NCBI RefSeq assembly: GCF_900129665.1
Contig: NZ_FQWL01000002.1
Span: forward strand, 779,890-843,889
DNA: 64,000 nucleotides
Direction of reading: 5' to 3'
Source of the DNA: Flagellimonas flava
GTDB lineage: Bacteria > Bacteroidota > Bacteroidia > Flavobacteriales > Flavobacteriaceae
The position numbers and the translations under genes are program-made. Numbering within the stretch: position 1 is the stretch's first letter; every line of letters begins with the position of its first letter. This document shows positions 7,672-16,988 of this stretch, one piece after another. The notes under the pieces were generated by a model. The model made no database searches. It had not been told where the DNA came from and saw nothing but the letters and a program-made list of their open reading frames with translations.

Positions 7672-9360
7672 ATGATGACCACCAAAGTAAAACAGGCGAC
7701 TAGGGCACAGGAGTCCACAAATGCCATTGAGCGATTGTACATTACCATGCGGCATTTGCTAAACCGAGGGTTTTATAAACCCTCTGGAGTTTCGGGAAAT
7801 GCTTTGCGAACAGCCTTGTTGTTATTGAGACCAGAAATTTATGGTTCCGTTGCAGAGAACAAAGCCGAGTTGAACGGTCTCATTTATGTTTTGGAAAGAT
7901 TACCGGAAGGCATTGAAGAGTGCCGGTTTATTAACCTTACCTCAGATGAGGGTTTTTCCAAATCCCATCTTAAATCCATAATCCCTCCCAAAAGAAGAAG
8001 AAACTGTTATCGAATAGACGATGAGCAGATGAATATTGAGATTACCCGGGGCCGGAGCGACATCTACGACATTTTAACGCATATAACCTTTCTATTCATA
8101 GAATCCGGGAAGATTTGCAAGCGCGTTTTGGTCGAAGACGGAACCGCTACAATAAGGGACTGGGATAAACTTACCAAATTTGTACAGGATACGGATAAAG
8201 ATGATGCAGAGCGCGAAATAGCCATGATCCATGCTGCCAATATTTTGGGAAGGACCTATGACGAGGTGGTTGAAATGCAGGAAAAACTAAAAACCAGAGA
8301 GGACCCCGATCGTTTTTTGAATGTGGTGTATTGGTTGGGCAAGTTGGCCATTGAAGAGGAAACCACCGGCAATAAAAGAACCATCACCTTTAGCCCTTTG
8401 CTTCGCGAAAGATTGGGGCACCATATCCATGGGGAGCGTTGGGCGCAAATGATTAAGGAAACACTCCATAAAAATAATCTTATGGATAGGCCAATTCATA
8501 TCATTAGCGCCAATATGCACAGTGTTATGAATTCCCTCTTTGCTAAAAAAGCACTTGCCAAGGATTTTCCGGATACCGAATCCTTGGAAATATATGAGGC
8601 CCTGAGTTCTTCCAAAAACAAGGGACTTCGGAAAAAGGTACAGGAGATTGCCCAAAAGAATGGAATGTTCTTTCTGGACGACACCTCTGGTGCCAATATT
8701 GATGTGCAGATTTTTGATACCGCAAAATTTGGGAAAAATGCTTGCTGCTTTGATTTACCAGAAGGGATGAAGGAGGATGAAAAACCCGTTATCTTTGTGA
8801 TGGACTATGCCTTTGGCGAGCAGGCCTATGAGACCATAGATGAACTGTTGAAACCCATTGATTTGGGCGGTGGGAAACATTTTTTGAATGTGGACTCACT
8901 TTCCATAATGGGAAAAGCAGGGATTTTGGAAGGAGGAAAAGGAGATTTGATGATTCCATCTGCACATATTTTTGAAGGGACAGCGGATAATTACCCATTT
9001 GTAAATGAATTGTGTTCAGCGGATTTTGAGGGCCATGGTCTAAAAGTCTTGGAAGGAACCATGGTTACGGTTTTGGGAACCTCGCTCCAAAACAGGGATA
9101 TTCTAAAGTTTTTCCATGAATCCACATGGAATGTGATTGGATTGGAGATGGAAGGGGTGCATTACCAAAAGGCGATACAGTCCGCCTCCAAGATTAGGAA
9201 GAGCATAAAGAAAGATGTGAAAGTACGATATGCATACTATGCGTCGGACAACCCTTTGGAAACCGGTAGTACATTAGCCTCCGGCGGATTGGGAACAACT
9301 GGGGTGAAACCCACCTACTTGATTACAGACCGGATTTTAAAACAGATATTCAATTCATAA
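7672..9360 (+). CDS. DUF6909-like conserved protein with a nucleoside-phosphorylase-like C-terminus
   Basis: 562 residues; ATG at 7672 or the adjacent ATG at 7675. I recognise it as a large Flavobacteriia family (DUF6909 as I recall). The N-terminal half has SDIYDILTHITFLFIESGKI and YWLGKLAIEEETTGNKR. The C-terminal part (about 380-560) has features reminiscent of the PNP/UDP phosphorylase fold: GTMVTVLGTSLQNRD, then VIGLEMEGVHYQKA, close to the EMEG loop that binds ribose in those enzymes, and YYASDNPLETGSTLASGG. The fold assignment is inference. It is followed after 1 bp by the Wzz-like gene, so the two may be in one transcript. Biological role unknown. Confidence 0.72.
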   Translation: MMTTKVKQATRAQESTNAIERLYITMRHLLNRGFYKPSGVSGNALRTALLLLRPEIYGSVAENKAELNGLIYVLERLPEGIEECRFINLTSDEGFSKSHLKSIIPPKRRRNCYRIDDEQMNIEITRGRSDIYDILTHITFLFIESGKICKRVLVEDGTATIRDWDKLTKFVQDTDKDDAEREIAMIHAANILGRTYDEVVEMQEKLKTREDPDRFLNVVYWLGKLAIEEETTGNKRTITFSPLLRERLGHHIHGERWAQMIKETLHKNNLMDRPIHIISANMHSVMNSLFAKKALAKDFPDTESLEIYEALSSSKNKGLRKKVQEIAQKNGMFFLDDTSGANIDVQIFDTAKFGKNACCFDLPEGMKEDEKPVIFVMDYAFGEQAYETIDELLKPIDLGGGKHFLNVDSLSIMGKAGILEGGKGDLMIPSAHIFEGTADNYPFVNELCSADFEGHGLKVLEGTMVTVLGTSLQNRDILKFFHESTWNVIGLEMEGVHYQKAIQSASKIRKSIKKDVKVRYAYYASDNPLETGSTLASGGLGTTGVKPTYLITDRILKQIFNS

Positions 9361-9361
9361 T

Positions 9362-10411
9362 ATGGCAGAACAACCCACAAACAATTCTACAGAGGAAATA
9401 GACTTGGGACAACTGTTCCAAATGATTGGTAAGACATTTGAGCGCTTTTTTAATTTTATTGGGCGCATCTTCAAGGTAATCTTTCATTTGATCATTTTGC
9501 TTTTACTGTTTATTCAAAAGAATATCATTCTGTTGACAGTAGCGGTAATTATTGGTGGCGTAGCAGGCTATTTTTTAGATAAACGACTTCCGGAAAAATA
9601 CATTTCAAAGATGGTTGTAGAGCCAAACTTCAATAGTGTTCAGCAGTTGTACAACAACATTGATTTCTATAATGATTTGGCTGAAGCACAAGACTCGACT
9701 ACTTTGGCAACAGCTTTGGACATTACTGAACATGAGGCCGGAAGCATCAAAAAAATATTTGTAGATTCTTATTCGGACGAAAACCAAAAGATCAAGCTCT
9801 TTGACAAGTTCATTAGTGAACTGGATACCACCACAATAAAAACTATTGATTTTGACAATTACCTTAAAAACTTTAATTCACTGGATGCGAGGTTCCACCG
9901 AATTTCGGTCGTAAGCACGGATAGCCGTGTTGCGAAAAAACTTCAGCCAGCCATCGTTGGATCAATTTCGGTGAACGACTATTTCAAACTACAAAAAAGA
10001 ATTAACGATGAAAACCTGGACCTACAGGAAAGGATATACAATCAACAACTTACCGAAATAGATTCACTGCAGAGCTTGTACAGAACAGTACTTGTAAAAG
10101 AAGCTGATAAACCTATGCAAGGAACTAATATTAATCTCGCTGAAAATGGAGAGTCACAAAACAAGGAACTGGCACTTGTCCAAGAAAGAGAGGTCATAAA
10201 GGAAAAACTGGTTGAACTCAATGAGGAACGGGCCAACAAATCTGAAATTGTCAATGTGATTTCAGATTTTCCATCCAGGGGCGTTGAGCAGAAAGGACTT
10301 TTAAGAAGCTACAAGGTACTGATGCCGCTTATTTTGTTTGGTTTAATCCTATCAATTTTAGGAATAATAGGGTTGAACAAATATTTAAAAAAATATAATT
10401 CGAACAAGTAA
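9362..10411 (+). CDS. Wzz-like polysaccharide chain-length determinant / co-polymerase
   Basis: 349 residues with a hydrophobic N-terminal region (about 38-72, IILLLLFIQKNIILLTVAVIIGG), a periplasmic middle with a coiled-coil-prone stretch near 205-285, and a C-terminal transmembrane helix (about 319-342, LMPLILFGLILSILGII). This topology is that of Wzz/PCP proteins that set chain length in Wzy-dependent polymer export. There is no C-terminal tyrosine-kinase domain and no Wza-like gene nearby, so it resembles an O-antigen-type rather than a capsule-type co-polymerase. It opens the polysaccharide locus. The 170 bp after it contain a CACTTTT/AAAAGTG inverted repeat but no gene. Confidence 0.8.
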   Translation: MAEQPTNNSTEEIDLGQLFQMIGKTFERFFNFIGRIFKVIFHLIILLLLFIQKNIILLTVAVIIGGVAGYFLDKRLPEKYISKMVVEPNFNSVQQLYNNIDFYNDLAEAQDSTTLATALDITEHEAGSIKKIFVDSYSDENQKIKLFDKFISELDTTTIKTIDFDNYLKNFNSLDARFHRISVVSTDSRVAKKLQPAIVGSISVNDYFKLQKRINDENLDLQERIYNQQLTEIDSLQSLYRTVLVKEADKPMQGTNINLAENGESQNKELALVQEREVIKEKLVELNEERANKSEIVNVISDFPSRGVEQKGLLRSYKVLMPLILFGLILSILGIIGLNKYLKKYNSNK

Positions 10412-10581
10412 CCGAGGTCAATGCAGTGGGAATCTTCCCTAAATGATGTGGGTGGGCAGGTGTTTTCCATAAAAATTTAAACCAAAGGGCATATTGTCTA
10501 GACCGCGAATGATAAATTGGCCACCTCACTTTTTAAAAGTGGAAATGGAAAAGGTTTATTGGCAATAATAAAGAAAGGTAG

Positions 10582-11163
10582 ATGACTATAGAAAAAACAC
10601 CTTTGGAAGGTTGCTTTGTAATAGAACCTAATGTATTTCAAGATGAAAGAGGCTACTTTATGGAAAGCTTCAACACAAAAAAATTCACCCAAGCTATAGG
10701 TCAAGAGGTGGCTTTTGTACAAGATAATCAATCCTTTTCCTCAAGGGGTGTTCTAAGGGGCCTCCATTTCCAGAGAGGAAAGTATGCTCAGGCTAAATTG
10801 GTCAGAGTATTATCTGGCAAAGTCTTGGATGCCGTTGTAGATTTAAGAAAAGACTCAAAAACTTTTGGAGAGCACCTAACTATGGAACTGAGTGCTGAAA
10901 ACAAAAAACAACTCTATATACCTAGGGGATTGGCTCATGGTTTTGTTGTATTGAGTGAAACTGCCGAATTTTTTTACAAATGTGACAATTATTACCATAA
11001 GGCAGCTGAAGGCGGTATTTTGTACAATGATCCTTCCATTGGAATTGACTGGCAGCTGAAAAAGGAAGAATTAACCATCTCTGCAAAGGACTTGGAACTT
11101 CCCGAATTTCAAAAACTAGGCCTCTATCATCCTGAGTTAGAAAACAGACATGGCAATCACTAA
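10582..11163 (+). CDS. rfbC: dTDP-4-dehydrorhamnose 3,5-epimerase
   Basis: 193 residues, the usual length. RmlC/RfbC signatures are present: FQDERGYFMESF (20-31), QDNQSFSSRGVLRGLHFQ with the catalytic His62, VVDLRKDSKTFG, YIPRGLAHGFVVLSE and FFYKCDNYYHK with the active-site Tyr. It converts dTDP-4-keto-6-deoxyglucose to the L-lyxo epimer on the way to dTDP-L-rhamnose, in the cytoplasm. No rfbA or rfbB is in the window; an RmlD-like gene lies about 14 kb away on the other strand (24799-25719). The pathway must be completed elsewhere in the genome. Confidence 0.94.
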   Translation: MTIEKTPLEGCFVIEPNVFQDERGYFMESFNTKKFTQAIGQEVAFVQDNQSFSSRGVLRGLHFQRGKYAQAKLVRVLSGKVLDAVVDLRKDSKTFGEHLTMELSAENKKQLYIPRGLAHGFVVLSETAEFFYKCDNYYHKAAEGGILYNDPSIGIDWQLKKEELTISAKDLELPEFQKLGLYHPELENRHGNH

Positions 11164-11217
11164 TGTTTTAGACAACGGATCATTTAATTTTGAAACTCCG
11201 TATATACCTGTAAGCGA

Positions 11218-12321
11218 ATGCAACAAAACTTACTAATAGTTCAAAGAGTGCTAACTCGATACAGGTTGGACCTATTTAGACAACTTCATGATAATTTTGG
11301 GGAAATTGGGATAATAACCTCACAGGGAGACTCTCAAGGCGCACTTAAAAAAGTGGATGCCGGAAATATTCCAGAGAAAAATGTAGTTTGTCATAAGCTA
11401 AGCTCACTTCGCTTAGGGTATAAAGGTGAATCTAGATCGACCTCCCTTTTTTTTTACCCGCAAGCCATATTTTTATTGCGGAAATATGATGTTATTTTAT
11501 TGGAAGGAACCACTAATATCCTGAACAATTTTTTAATAATACCAGCGGCAAGAATTTTAGGAAAAAAAGTCATATGGTGGGACGCGGGATATTCACCAAG
11601 TATAAGGACTAGGAGGAGAAAAGTAATAGATATAGTGGTAAAACCCTTAGTTGGGCTTACCCATAAGCAGATGGCATATTCTACAATTGGAGGAAGGTAT
11701 ATGCAGGAATTTATGGGAGCTAAAAAGGTGTTTGTCAATCTAAATACAATCCGAACGGATTATTTTGAGGGGATACAGCAGGAGATCGAAACCAATATCA
11801 AAGGATACAAAACCGGAAAAAGTTCAATAAAATTATTATACGTTGGGGTAATTGAAAGTCGAAAAAAAATTAAGGAACTTGCGGATGTTGTTGTCAAACT
11901 AAATCAGACACCGGAAAAAAAGAAGTACACAATTGACATAATTGGAGATGGGAAACTATTGCAGGAACTTAGACAAACCATAAGAGACGAAAATGTAGTT
12001 TTCCACGGGCCAATCTATGATAAGGAAGCTTTAAAGAGCTTTTATTTTAGAAGCGACCTTTTTGTGCTTCCAGGGGATGGAGGTTTGGGCATTCTACAAT
12101 CCCTGCTGTTTGGCTTACCTGTAATTTGCCTAAAGGGAGCAGATGGTACAGAGCAGGACTATATATTGGAGAAAACACATCTTCTGGACCGTTTTGATGA
12201 AATATATCCCTTACTTGAATCAATTGAGAACGTTGACAAATCGATTTATTCCAACTATTTGAAAAAAGTGTCATCACAAAACTGGGTCAAAAAATTTGTG
12301 TCGGAAACTACTTCAATTTAA
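11218..12321 (+). CDS. GT4-like glycosyltransferase
   Basis: 367 residues. The C-terminal half carries the GT-B donor-binding pattern: LLYVGVIESRKKIKEL, then IDIIGDGKLLQELR, and the E-loop-like LFVLPGDGGLGILQSLLFGLPVICLKG. The N-terminal half has the acceptor-side fold (LLIVQRVLTRYRLDLF; VILLEGTTNILNNFLIIPA). It should transfer a sugar from a nucleotide donor to the lipid-linked repeat unit at the cytoplasmic face. The acidic EX7E residues are degenerate here (PGDGG...L), as in some GT4-related transferases, so the exact family is less certain than the class. Sits between rfbC and the flippase. Confidence 0.82.
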   Translation: MQQNLLIVQRVLTRYRLDLFRQLHDNFGEIGIITSQGDSQGALKKVDAGNIPEKNVVCHKLSSLRLGYKGESRSTSLFFYPQAIFLLRKYDVILLEGTTNILNNFLIIPAARILGKKVIWWDAGYSPSIRTRRRKVIDIVVKPLVGLTHKQMAYSTIGGRYMQEFMGAKKVFVNLNTIRTDYFEGIQQEIETNIKGYKTGKSSIKLLYVGVIESRKKIKELADVVVKLNQTPEKKKYTIDIIGDGKLLQELRQTIRDENVVFHGPIYDKEALKSFYFRSDLFVLPGDGGLGILQSLLFGLPVICLKGADGTEQDYILEKTHLLDRFDEIYPLLESIENVDKSIYSNYLKKVSSQNWVKKFVSETTSI

Positions 12322-12432
12322 CACATTGGAAAAAACATTACATTCATCAACCTAAAGGCCAGTGCAATTAGCAGAATAGTAACAAAAACCAATAAAAGGA
12401 CTCTTGCAAAGATTCTAATACCCTTTACCGAG

Positions 12433-13581
12433 GTGGGCGCAAAGGCCATTTCATTTGTTGTCATAATATTACTTACTAGGGTCCTCACAATCGAAGAGTA
12501 CGGGGTTTATAATTTCTCAATTGCCATTGCCAGTTGGTTTTTGGTAATCTCCGATACGGGAATAGGGTGGTTTGTTTTTAACAAGGCATTAGATAAAAAC
12601 AAAGGCCAACTTAATCTAGCGATAAATTCTAGGTTGATTCAATCTATTCTGGTTCTATTTATAGTGCCACTATTGTTTAATGCCACAAGAGAGTCATTTC
12701 TTATAGCATTCTTAATTACCTTCTTTTTTCTCAATACTGGGTTTGTAAAGTTTTTGCAAACTATGTTCAGGGGGTTTGGACATAACAAGAATGATATGAT
12801 TCTGGCAACGGCAGAACCTTTGATAAGGTTGATGTTTTTAGCAAGTGTATATTTCTTGAATATTGAAATAAACCTATTGCAGGTCTGTATGGTTTTTTCC
12901 ATAATCGGATTGATGTTAACCGTGCTTTTCCTTGGTGTAAATGTTAAAAAATTGGGGTATCAGTTAGCATTGCCCAAATGGCAAGAGTATACGGTCTTGT
13001 TGGGCCAGACCAAAATTTACTTCTTATATCAATTTTTCCAAGTGGGGACCGCTAGATTGGATGTTTTTTTTCTGGAGAAGTATTTGGGAGCGAAAGGTGT
13101 AGCCATCTATTCTTCAGCGTACAACCTATATGCGGCACTTACATTGTTCTTCTTGGCCGCAATAACCGCCAACATTAAGTTTCTTTTTGGGAAAATGCAG
13201 CTTCGGTATTTTTTGTTCCTGATTATTGGCGCGGCGCTGGTGGCAGTTTTGTATAAATTCTATTTTATAGAATGGTTTACGGTCATTTACCCAAAAGAGT
13301 ATGTCCAGGGGTCTTTTCTGATGCTGATATTCCTTTTTTGTCTGCCATTTTATGCGGGATATCAACTAAAACTATTTCATAATAATTATGTTGGGAAAAC
13401 TTCGTTGACCGCAATTACTTTCGGTATTGTTTTTTTTTCAAAGCTAATCTGCTATTTCCTTTTGGATTTGAGAACGCCCATGAATGCAACCATGTACTTT
13501 TGTGTTTTTGAGGTCGCAACTTTCATATTAATTTATAGTATTGGTAAAACAAGGAGCAATGAAGGTACTACAGATCAATAA
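12433..13581 (+). CDS. Wzx-like oligosaccharide flippase
   Basis: At least 382 residues with about ten or more hydrophobic helices and the N-terminal signature FVVIILLTRVLTIEEYGVYNF of the polysaccharide-exporting MATE/MOP superfamily. It should flip undecaprenyl-linked repeat units to the periplasm. Start is doubtful. GTG at 12433 would cut into the first helix, yet the frame stays open back to the stop of the preceding gene (12319-12321) with KASAISRIVTKTNKRTLAKI, which looks like a proper N-terminus. That stretch has no ATG, GTG or TTG in frame, only ATT codons (12325, 12337, 12367). An ATT start or a sequence error is possible. The 3' end overlaps the next gene by 23 bp. Confidence 0.85.
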   Translation: MGAKAISFVVIILLTRVLTIEEYGVYNFSIAIASWFLVISDTGIGWFVFNKALDKNKGQLNLAINSRLIQSILVLFIVPLLFNATRESFLIAFLITFFFLNTGFVKFLQTMFRGFGHNKNDMILATAEPLIRLMFLASVYFLNIEINLLQVCMVFSIIGLMLTVLFLGVNVKKLGYQLALPKWQEYTVLLGQTKIYFLYQFFQVGTARLDVFFLEKYLGAKGVAIYSSAYNLYAALTLFFLAAITANIKFLFGKMQLRYFLFLIIGAALVAVLYKFYFIEWFTVIYPKEYVQGSFLMLIFLFCLPFYAGYQLKLFHNNYVGKTSLTAITFGIVFFSKLICYFLLDLRTPMNATMYFCVFEVATFILIYSIGKTRSNEGTTDQ

Positions 13582-14746
13582 ATTTCTCAAGATTGTGGGA
13601 GGAGCGGAAACCTATATGTTTACGCTATCAGCTCTTTTAGAGAAAAAGGGTGTTAAAGTGGCTTTCTGGGGAATGGAAGATGAAGCCAACAAAGTCCTAA
13701 ACCCTTATGGGGAATTGGCTCCAAATTTGGATTTCAAAAAAGAAAATCAAAAGATGCGGAGCGCAAAAAAGCTATCGACAATTATTTATTCCAGGGAGAA
13801 TCAAAAAAGGTTGGCAGGGGTTTTGGATGAATTCAAACCGGATATCGTTCACATACACAACTATAATTTCCAGTTGACCACCTCAATTTTATCCGAAATC
13901 AAAAGGAGAGGAATCAAAATAGTTCATACCATTCATGATTCTCAATTGGTATGCCCGGTTCATAGACTATATATTGAGCATAAAAATGAAGTATGTACTA
14001 GGTGCCTATATGGAAAATTTTACAATGCGGTAAAACATAAGTGCTTTGATAACTCAAGGGCCAAAAGTATTTTGGGCAGCGCCGAATCCTATTTTGCACA
14101 TAACATCAAAAATGCATATAACAAATATATAGACGCTTTTATAAGCCCAAGTAAATTCTTTAAGGACAAGATCCAACCCGTAATTGAAAGGGAAATTGTG
14201 GTTTTGCCAAACTGTGTGGAAAGCAAGACTGTTGACTTAAACCTTGACAAAGAAAACTATGTCTTGTTTTTTGGGAGACTTTCTGTTGAAAAGGGACTGA
14301 ATCAATTGTATCAGCTTTTTGGGAATTTGGATTATCAGCTTAAAATTGTTGGCAAGGGAGAATTGATACCTGAAGGATATGGGAATATAGAATACTTAGG
14401 CCCTAAATATGGCACTGAACTGTTTGATTTGGTTGCTAAGGCCAGATTCACAATCCACCCTTCGTATTGGTATGAGAACTGCCCAATGTCCATTGTGGAA
14501 TCTTTAATGTTAGGGACCCCGGTCATTGTTGCAAATAGCGGAGGCCTTCCAGAAATGATATCGGACAAAACAGGTTACGTAATCGACTTCTTTGCAGAGG
14601 ACACTTTAAAAAACCTTGAGCAGATACTCGAACGCAGCTATAACTTTAGTAGCGAAGAGATTATGAATTTCTACCAAGAAAACTATGGGGAACAAAAGCA
14701 TGTGGAAAAAGTGCTTAATTTGTACCAAAGGGTTCTTGCAAACTAA
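13559..14746 (+). CDS. GT4 family glycosyltransferase
   Basis: 395 residues from the ATG at 13559, chosen because AAGGAG lies 5 bases upstream and MKVLQINKFLKIVGGAETY is a standard GT4 N-terminus; a TTG at 13541 is also in frame. The Cys-rich insert VCPVHRLYIEHKNEVCTRC near residue 137, typical of a subset of GT4 enzymes, is present. The donor-site region has VLFFGRLSVEKGLNQL, LKIVGKGELIPEG and the EX7E-type HPSYWYENCPMSIVESLMLG. It overlaps the end of the flippase gene, indicating one operon. Sugar specificity unknown. Confidence 0.9.
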   Translation: MKVLQINKFLKIVGGAETYMFTLSALLEKKGVKVAFWGMEDEANKVLNPYGELAPNLDFKKENQKMRSAKKLSTIIYSRENQKRLAGVLDEFKPDIVHIHNYNFQLTTSILSEIKRRGIKIVHTIHDSQLVCPVHRLYIEHKNEVCTRCLYGKFYNAVKHKCFDNSRAKSILGSAESYFAHNIKNAYNKYIDAFISPSKFFKDKIQPVIEREIVVLPNCVESKTVDLNLDKENYVLFFGRLSVEKGLNQLYQLFGNLDYQLKIVGKGELIPEGYGNIEYLGPKYGTELFDLVAKARFTIHPSYWYENCPMSIVESLMLGTPVIVANSGGLPEMISDKTGYVIDFFAEDTLKNLEQILERSYNFSSEEIMNFYQENYGEQKHVEKVLNLYQRVLAN

Positions 14747-14755
14747 ATCGGGACA

Positions 14756-15439
14756 ATGCTTTCCAAATTGATATCGAAAATAAAAAAGGAGGATTACAAC
14801 GTTAGCTATAAATTTAGCATTTGGGAAACTGTCATTATTTTGTTCCATAAGGCCATGGAAGCTTGTAGGGGTTTTTTCAGGGTAAAATATAAGGCTAGGA
14901 CGAAGGGTTTGGTTTTTGCTCAAAGGGGGGCCAAATTGATGTTTGCGAAAAAGTTCTCATGTGGCAAAAATTTGAGCATGGGGAGATACAGCATGATCAA
15001 TGCGCTTTGTTCAGATGGTGTGAGCATAGGGGACAACTTTAGCATGGGTCATTTTTCCATTATAGAATGTACAGGGGTTTTACGAGCTGTTGGTGAACGG
15101 CTTACCATAGGAAATGATGTAGGGATTAACCATCATTGTTTCATTGGTGTACGCGGGGAAGTGCGAATTGGCAACAATGTGATCTTTGGACCGAGAGTGA
15201 CTATCTTGTCCGAGAACCATAACTATACAGCCTTGGATATCCCAATAAAAAACCAAGGTGAAACAAGATATAAAACCGTTATTGAAGATAATGTATGGAT
15301 AGGGGCCAATGCTATCATCATGCCAGGGGTCACTATTGCTGAAGGCAGCATAATAGCTTCCGGAGCGGTTGTAACAAAAGACACGGAAAAGAATTCGATT
15401 GTGGGTGGTGTTCCTGCCAAATTAATCAAAAAAAGATAG
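14756..15439 (+). CDS. Left-handed beta-helix acyltransferase (CysE/LacA/LpxA-type)
   Basis: 227 residues with hexapeptide repeats through the C-terminal two thirds ([37 protein letters not shown]), the loop SENHNY bearing the likely catalytic His, and the closing [27 protein letters not shown] of the maltose/galactoside O-acetyltransferase class. It probably O-acetylates a sugar of the repeat unit using acetyl-CoA. It begins 9 bp after the preceding glycosyltransferase gene. Confidence 0.9.
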   Translation: MLSKLISKIKKEDYNVSYKFSIWETVIILFHKAMEACRGFFRVKYKARTKGLVFAQRGAKLMFAKKFSCGKNLSMGRYSMINALCSDGVSIGDNFSMGHFSIIECTGVLRAVGERLTIGNDVGINHHCFIGVRGEVRIGNNVIFGPRVTILSENHNYTALDIPIKNQGETRYKTVIEDNVWIGANAIIMPGVTIAEGSIIASGAVVTKDTEKNSIVGGVPAKLIKKR

Positions 15440-15441
15440 CA

Positions 15442-16071
15442 TTGCGGGCCTGGTTTAGATTAATTGTTTTCATTGTGGCCATGGTTTTGGTTGGTTGTGG
15501 TAAAAAAGGAAAAATCTATGTTTTGCATGCGGACATTGACGGGAAGGACGCTGTTTTAAATTATCCCAATATCACGAACAACTATGGGTCCGAGAAGGAA
15601 TTGAATATTTATTGTGACTCCCTAGATGGCTTAAAACGGATAAATAGGGTAGTGATTGGATTTAATTTCAAAAGTCTGCCAGAGGATATTGAGATCGACA
15701 GTCTTTTTTTGCAGCTTTATTTTAATGATGTTTCCGGGTTATACAAAATAAAGGGTAAGGGGCATACAGGAAATACCGGTTTAATTGTGGAGAATATAGT
15801 AGAGCAATGGGAAGAAGATGTTATAACTTGGGCAAAGTACCCTAGGGTTGAGGATAATAAATTGTATTATGAGACAGACAAAGACATACACCGGGACTAT
15901 AGGATAAACCTCACGGAACTTCTTGTAGATGAGGCAGGGAACTTAAAACATACGCACGGAGTGCTATTACGGCTACAAGAAGAGGAAAACGGGAATTACA
16001 TTCATTTCAATAGTCGAGAACACCATAACAACAACAATTTACCTAAACTAAAGGTTTATGCTAAAAAGTAG
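15442..16071 (+). CDS. DNRLRE-domain-like lipoprotein
   Basis: 209 residues. The TTG start 2 bp after the previous stop gives MRAWFRLIVFIVAMVLVGC, a lipoprotein signal with Cys19. The body matches the DNRLRE/CBM96-like pattern: IDSLFLQLYFNDVSG, then GLIVENIVEQWEEDVITWAKYP and HGVLLRLQEEENGNYIHFNSRE before a short C-terminal strand. Such domains occur on secreted carbohydrate-active or matrix proteins. A stand-alone lipidated copy inside a polysaccharide operon suggests it holds or organises the exported polymer at the outer surface (inference). It overlaps the next gene by 14 bp. Confidence 0.72.
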   Translation: MRAWFRLIVFIVAMVLVGCGKKGKIYVLHADIDGKDAVLNYPNITNNYGSEKELNIYCDSLDGLKRINRVVIGFNFKSLPEDIEIDSLFLQLYFNDVSGLYKIKGKGHTGNTGLIVENIVEQWEEDVITWAKYPRVEDNKLYYETDKDIHRDYRINLTELLVDEAGNLKHTHGVLLRLQEEENGNYIHFNSREHHNNNNLPKLKVYAKK

Positions 16072-16837
16072 TATTAAGGCAGGTATTTTTAGTGCTTTCA
16101 ACAGAATTTTTGGATCTAAGTTAACTAGAAAGGCACATAATTTTTATAAGAACTCTTTTGATACGGACTCCCGGTTTGAAAAAGAACTTATTGCCAAAAC
16201 CTTGTCCTACGTGTCCGAAGAGGCAACCGTATTGGATATTGGGGCCAATATAGGTAGATGGGCCATCCCTCTTGCTAAGAAAATTGGAGAGAAAGGCGAA
16301 GTGATCGCCTTTGAGCCAAACCCTGAAACCTTCCAGTTTCTGAAGAATAGGGTTGCATCCAGGCCAAATGTTCTTACCTATAATATTGCCTTATCGGACC
16401 AACCAAAATCACAGTTGGAATTTTTAGTCCAAAAAGGAATTAGTTGCCCCCCGAATGCCGCTATAGCCGAAACGGCCACCCAAATAAAGGATCGGGGCAA
16501 TTTTGAGCTGATAAAGGTTGGCTGCGAATCTCTCGACAACTTTATCAAAACACATCAGATCCACAAACTGGATTTCGTCAAAATTGACGTTGAAGGGCAT
16601 GAACTGGAGGTTATCAAGGGGTTTAAAGAGGGAATTAAACGATACAAGCCGATCATTGCCATAGAAATTTTGGCTTCTAAATGGATAAACAATAAGGCTC
16701 AAGATTCTGAAGTAGCTCAACTTATTTTGCAACAAGGGTATAAAATGGGTCAGTTTAACGAAACCAACAAGGAATATGTCTTTGAAATTGATCTTTTTGA
16801 AAGCTCTTTCCAGAACTTTATTTTTGTGTCAGGATGA
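16058..16837 (+). CDS. FkbM family SAM-dependent methyltransferase
   Basis: 259 residues. The SAM-binding motif VLDIGANIGRWAIPLAKK is near residue 60, followed by VIAFEPNPETFQFLKNRV and the FkbM-specific KLDFVKIDVEGHELEVIKGF. FkbM enzymes O-methylate sugars or polyketides; here it most likely methylates a residue of the polysaccharide. It is the last gene of the plus-strand arm, which converges on the minus-strand polymerase gene. The 151 bp between them (16838-16988) hold no clear terminator. Confidence 0.88.
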   Translation: MLKSSIKAGIFSAFNRIFGSKLTRKAHNFYKNSFDTDSRFEKELIAKTLSYVSEEATVLDIGANIGRWAIPLAKKIGEKGEVIAFEPNPETFQFLKNRVASRPNVLTYNIALSDQPKSQLEFLVQKGISCPPNAAIAETATQIKDRGNFELIKVGCESLDNFIKTHQIHKLDFVKIDVEGHELEVIKGFKEGIKRYKPIIAIEILASKWINNKAQDSEVAQLILQQGYKMGQFNETNKEYVFEIDLFESSFQNFIFVSG

Positions 16838-16988
16838 AGATGTAAATCATGACTAACGCAAAGTCCGCCAAATCCTCTTAGCCTTCTCTCGGCTGCTGGG
16901 TTGGTTATGCCCAGGACAATATGACATTGTTAAACTAAAAGATAAAATTGAATGGTTGGTCGAGGTCAAATGAGAAATGGAGCTGACT

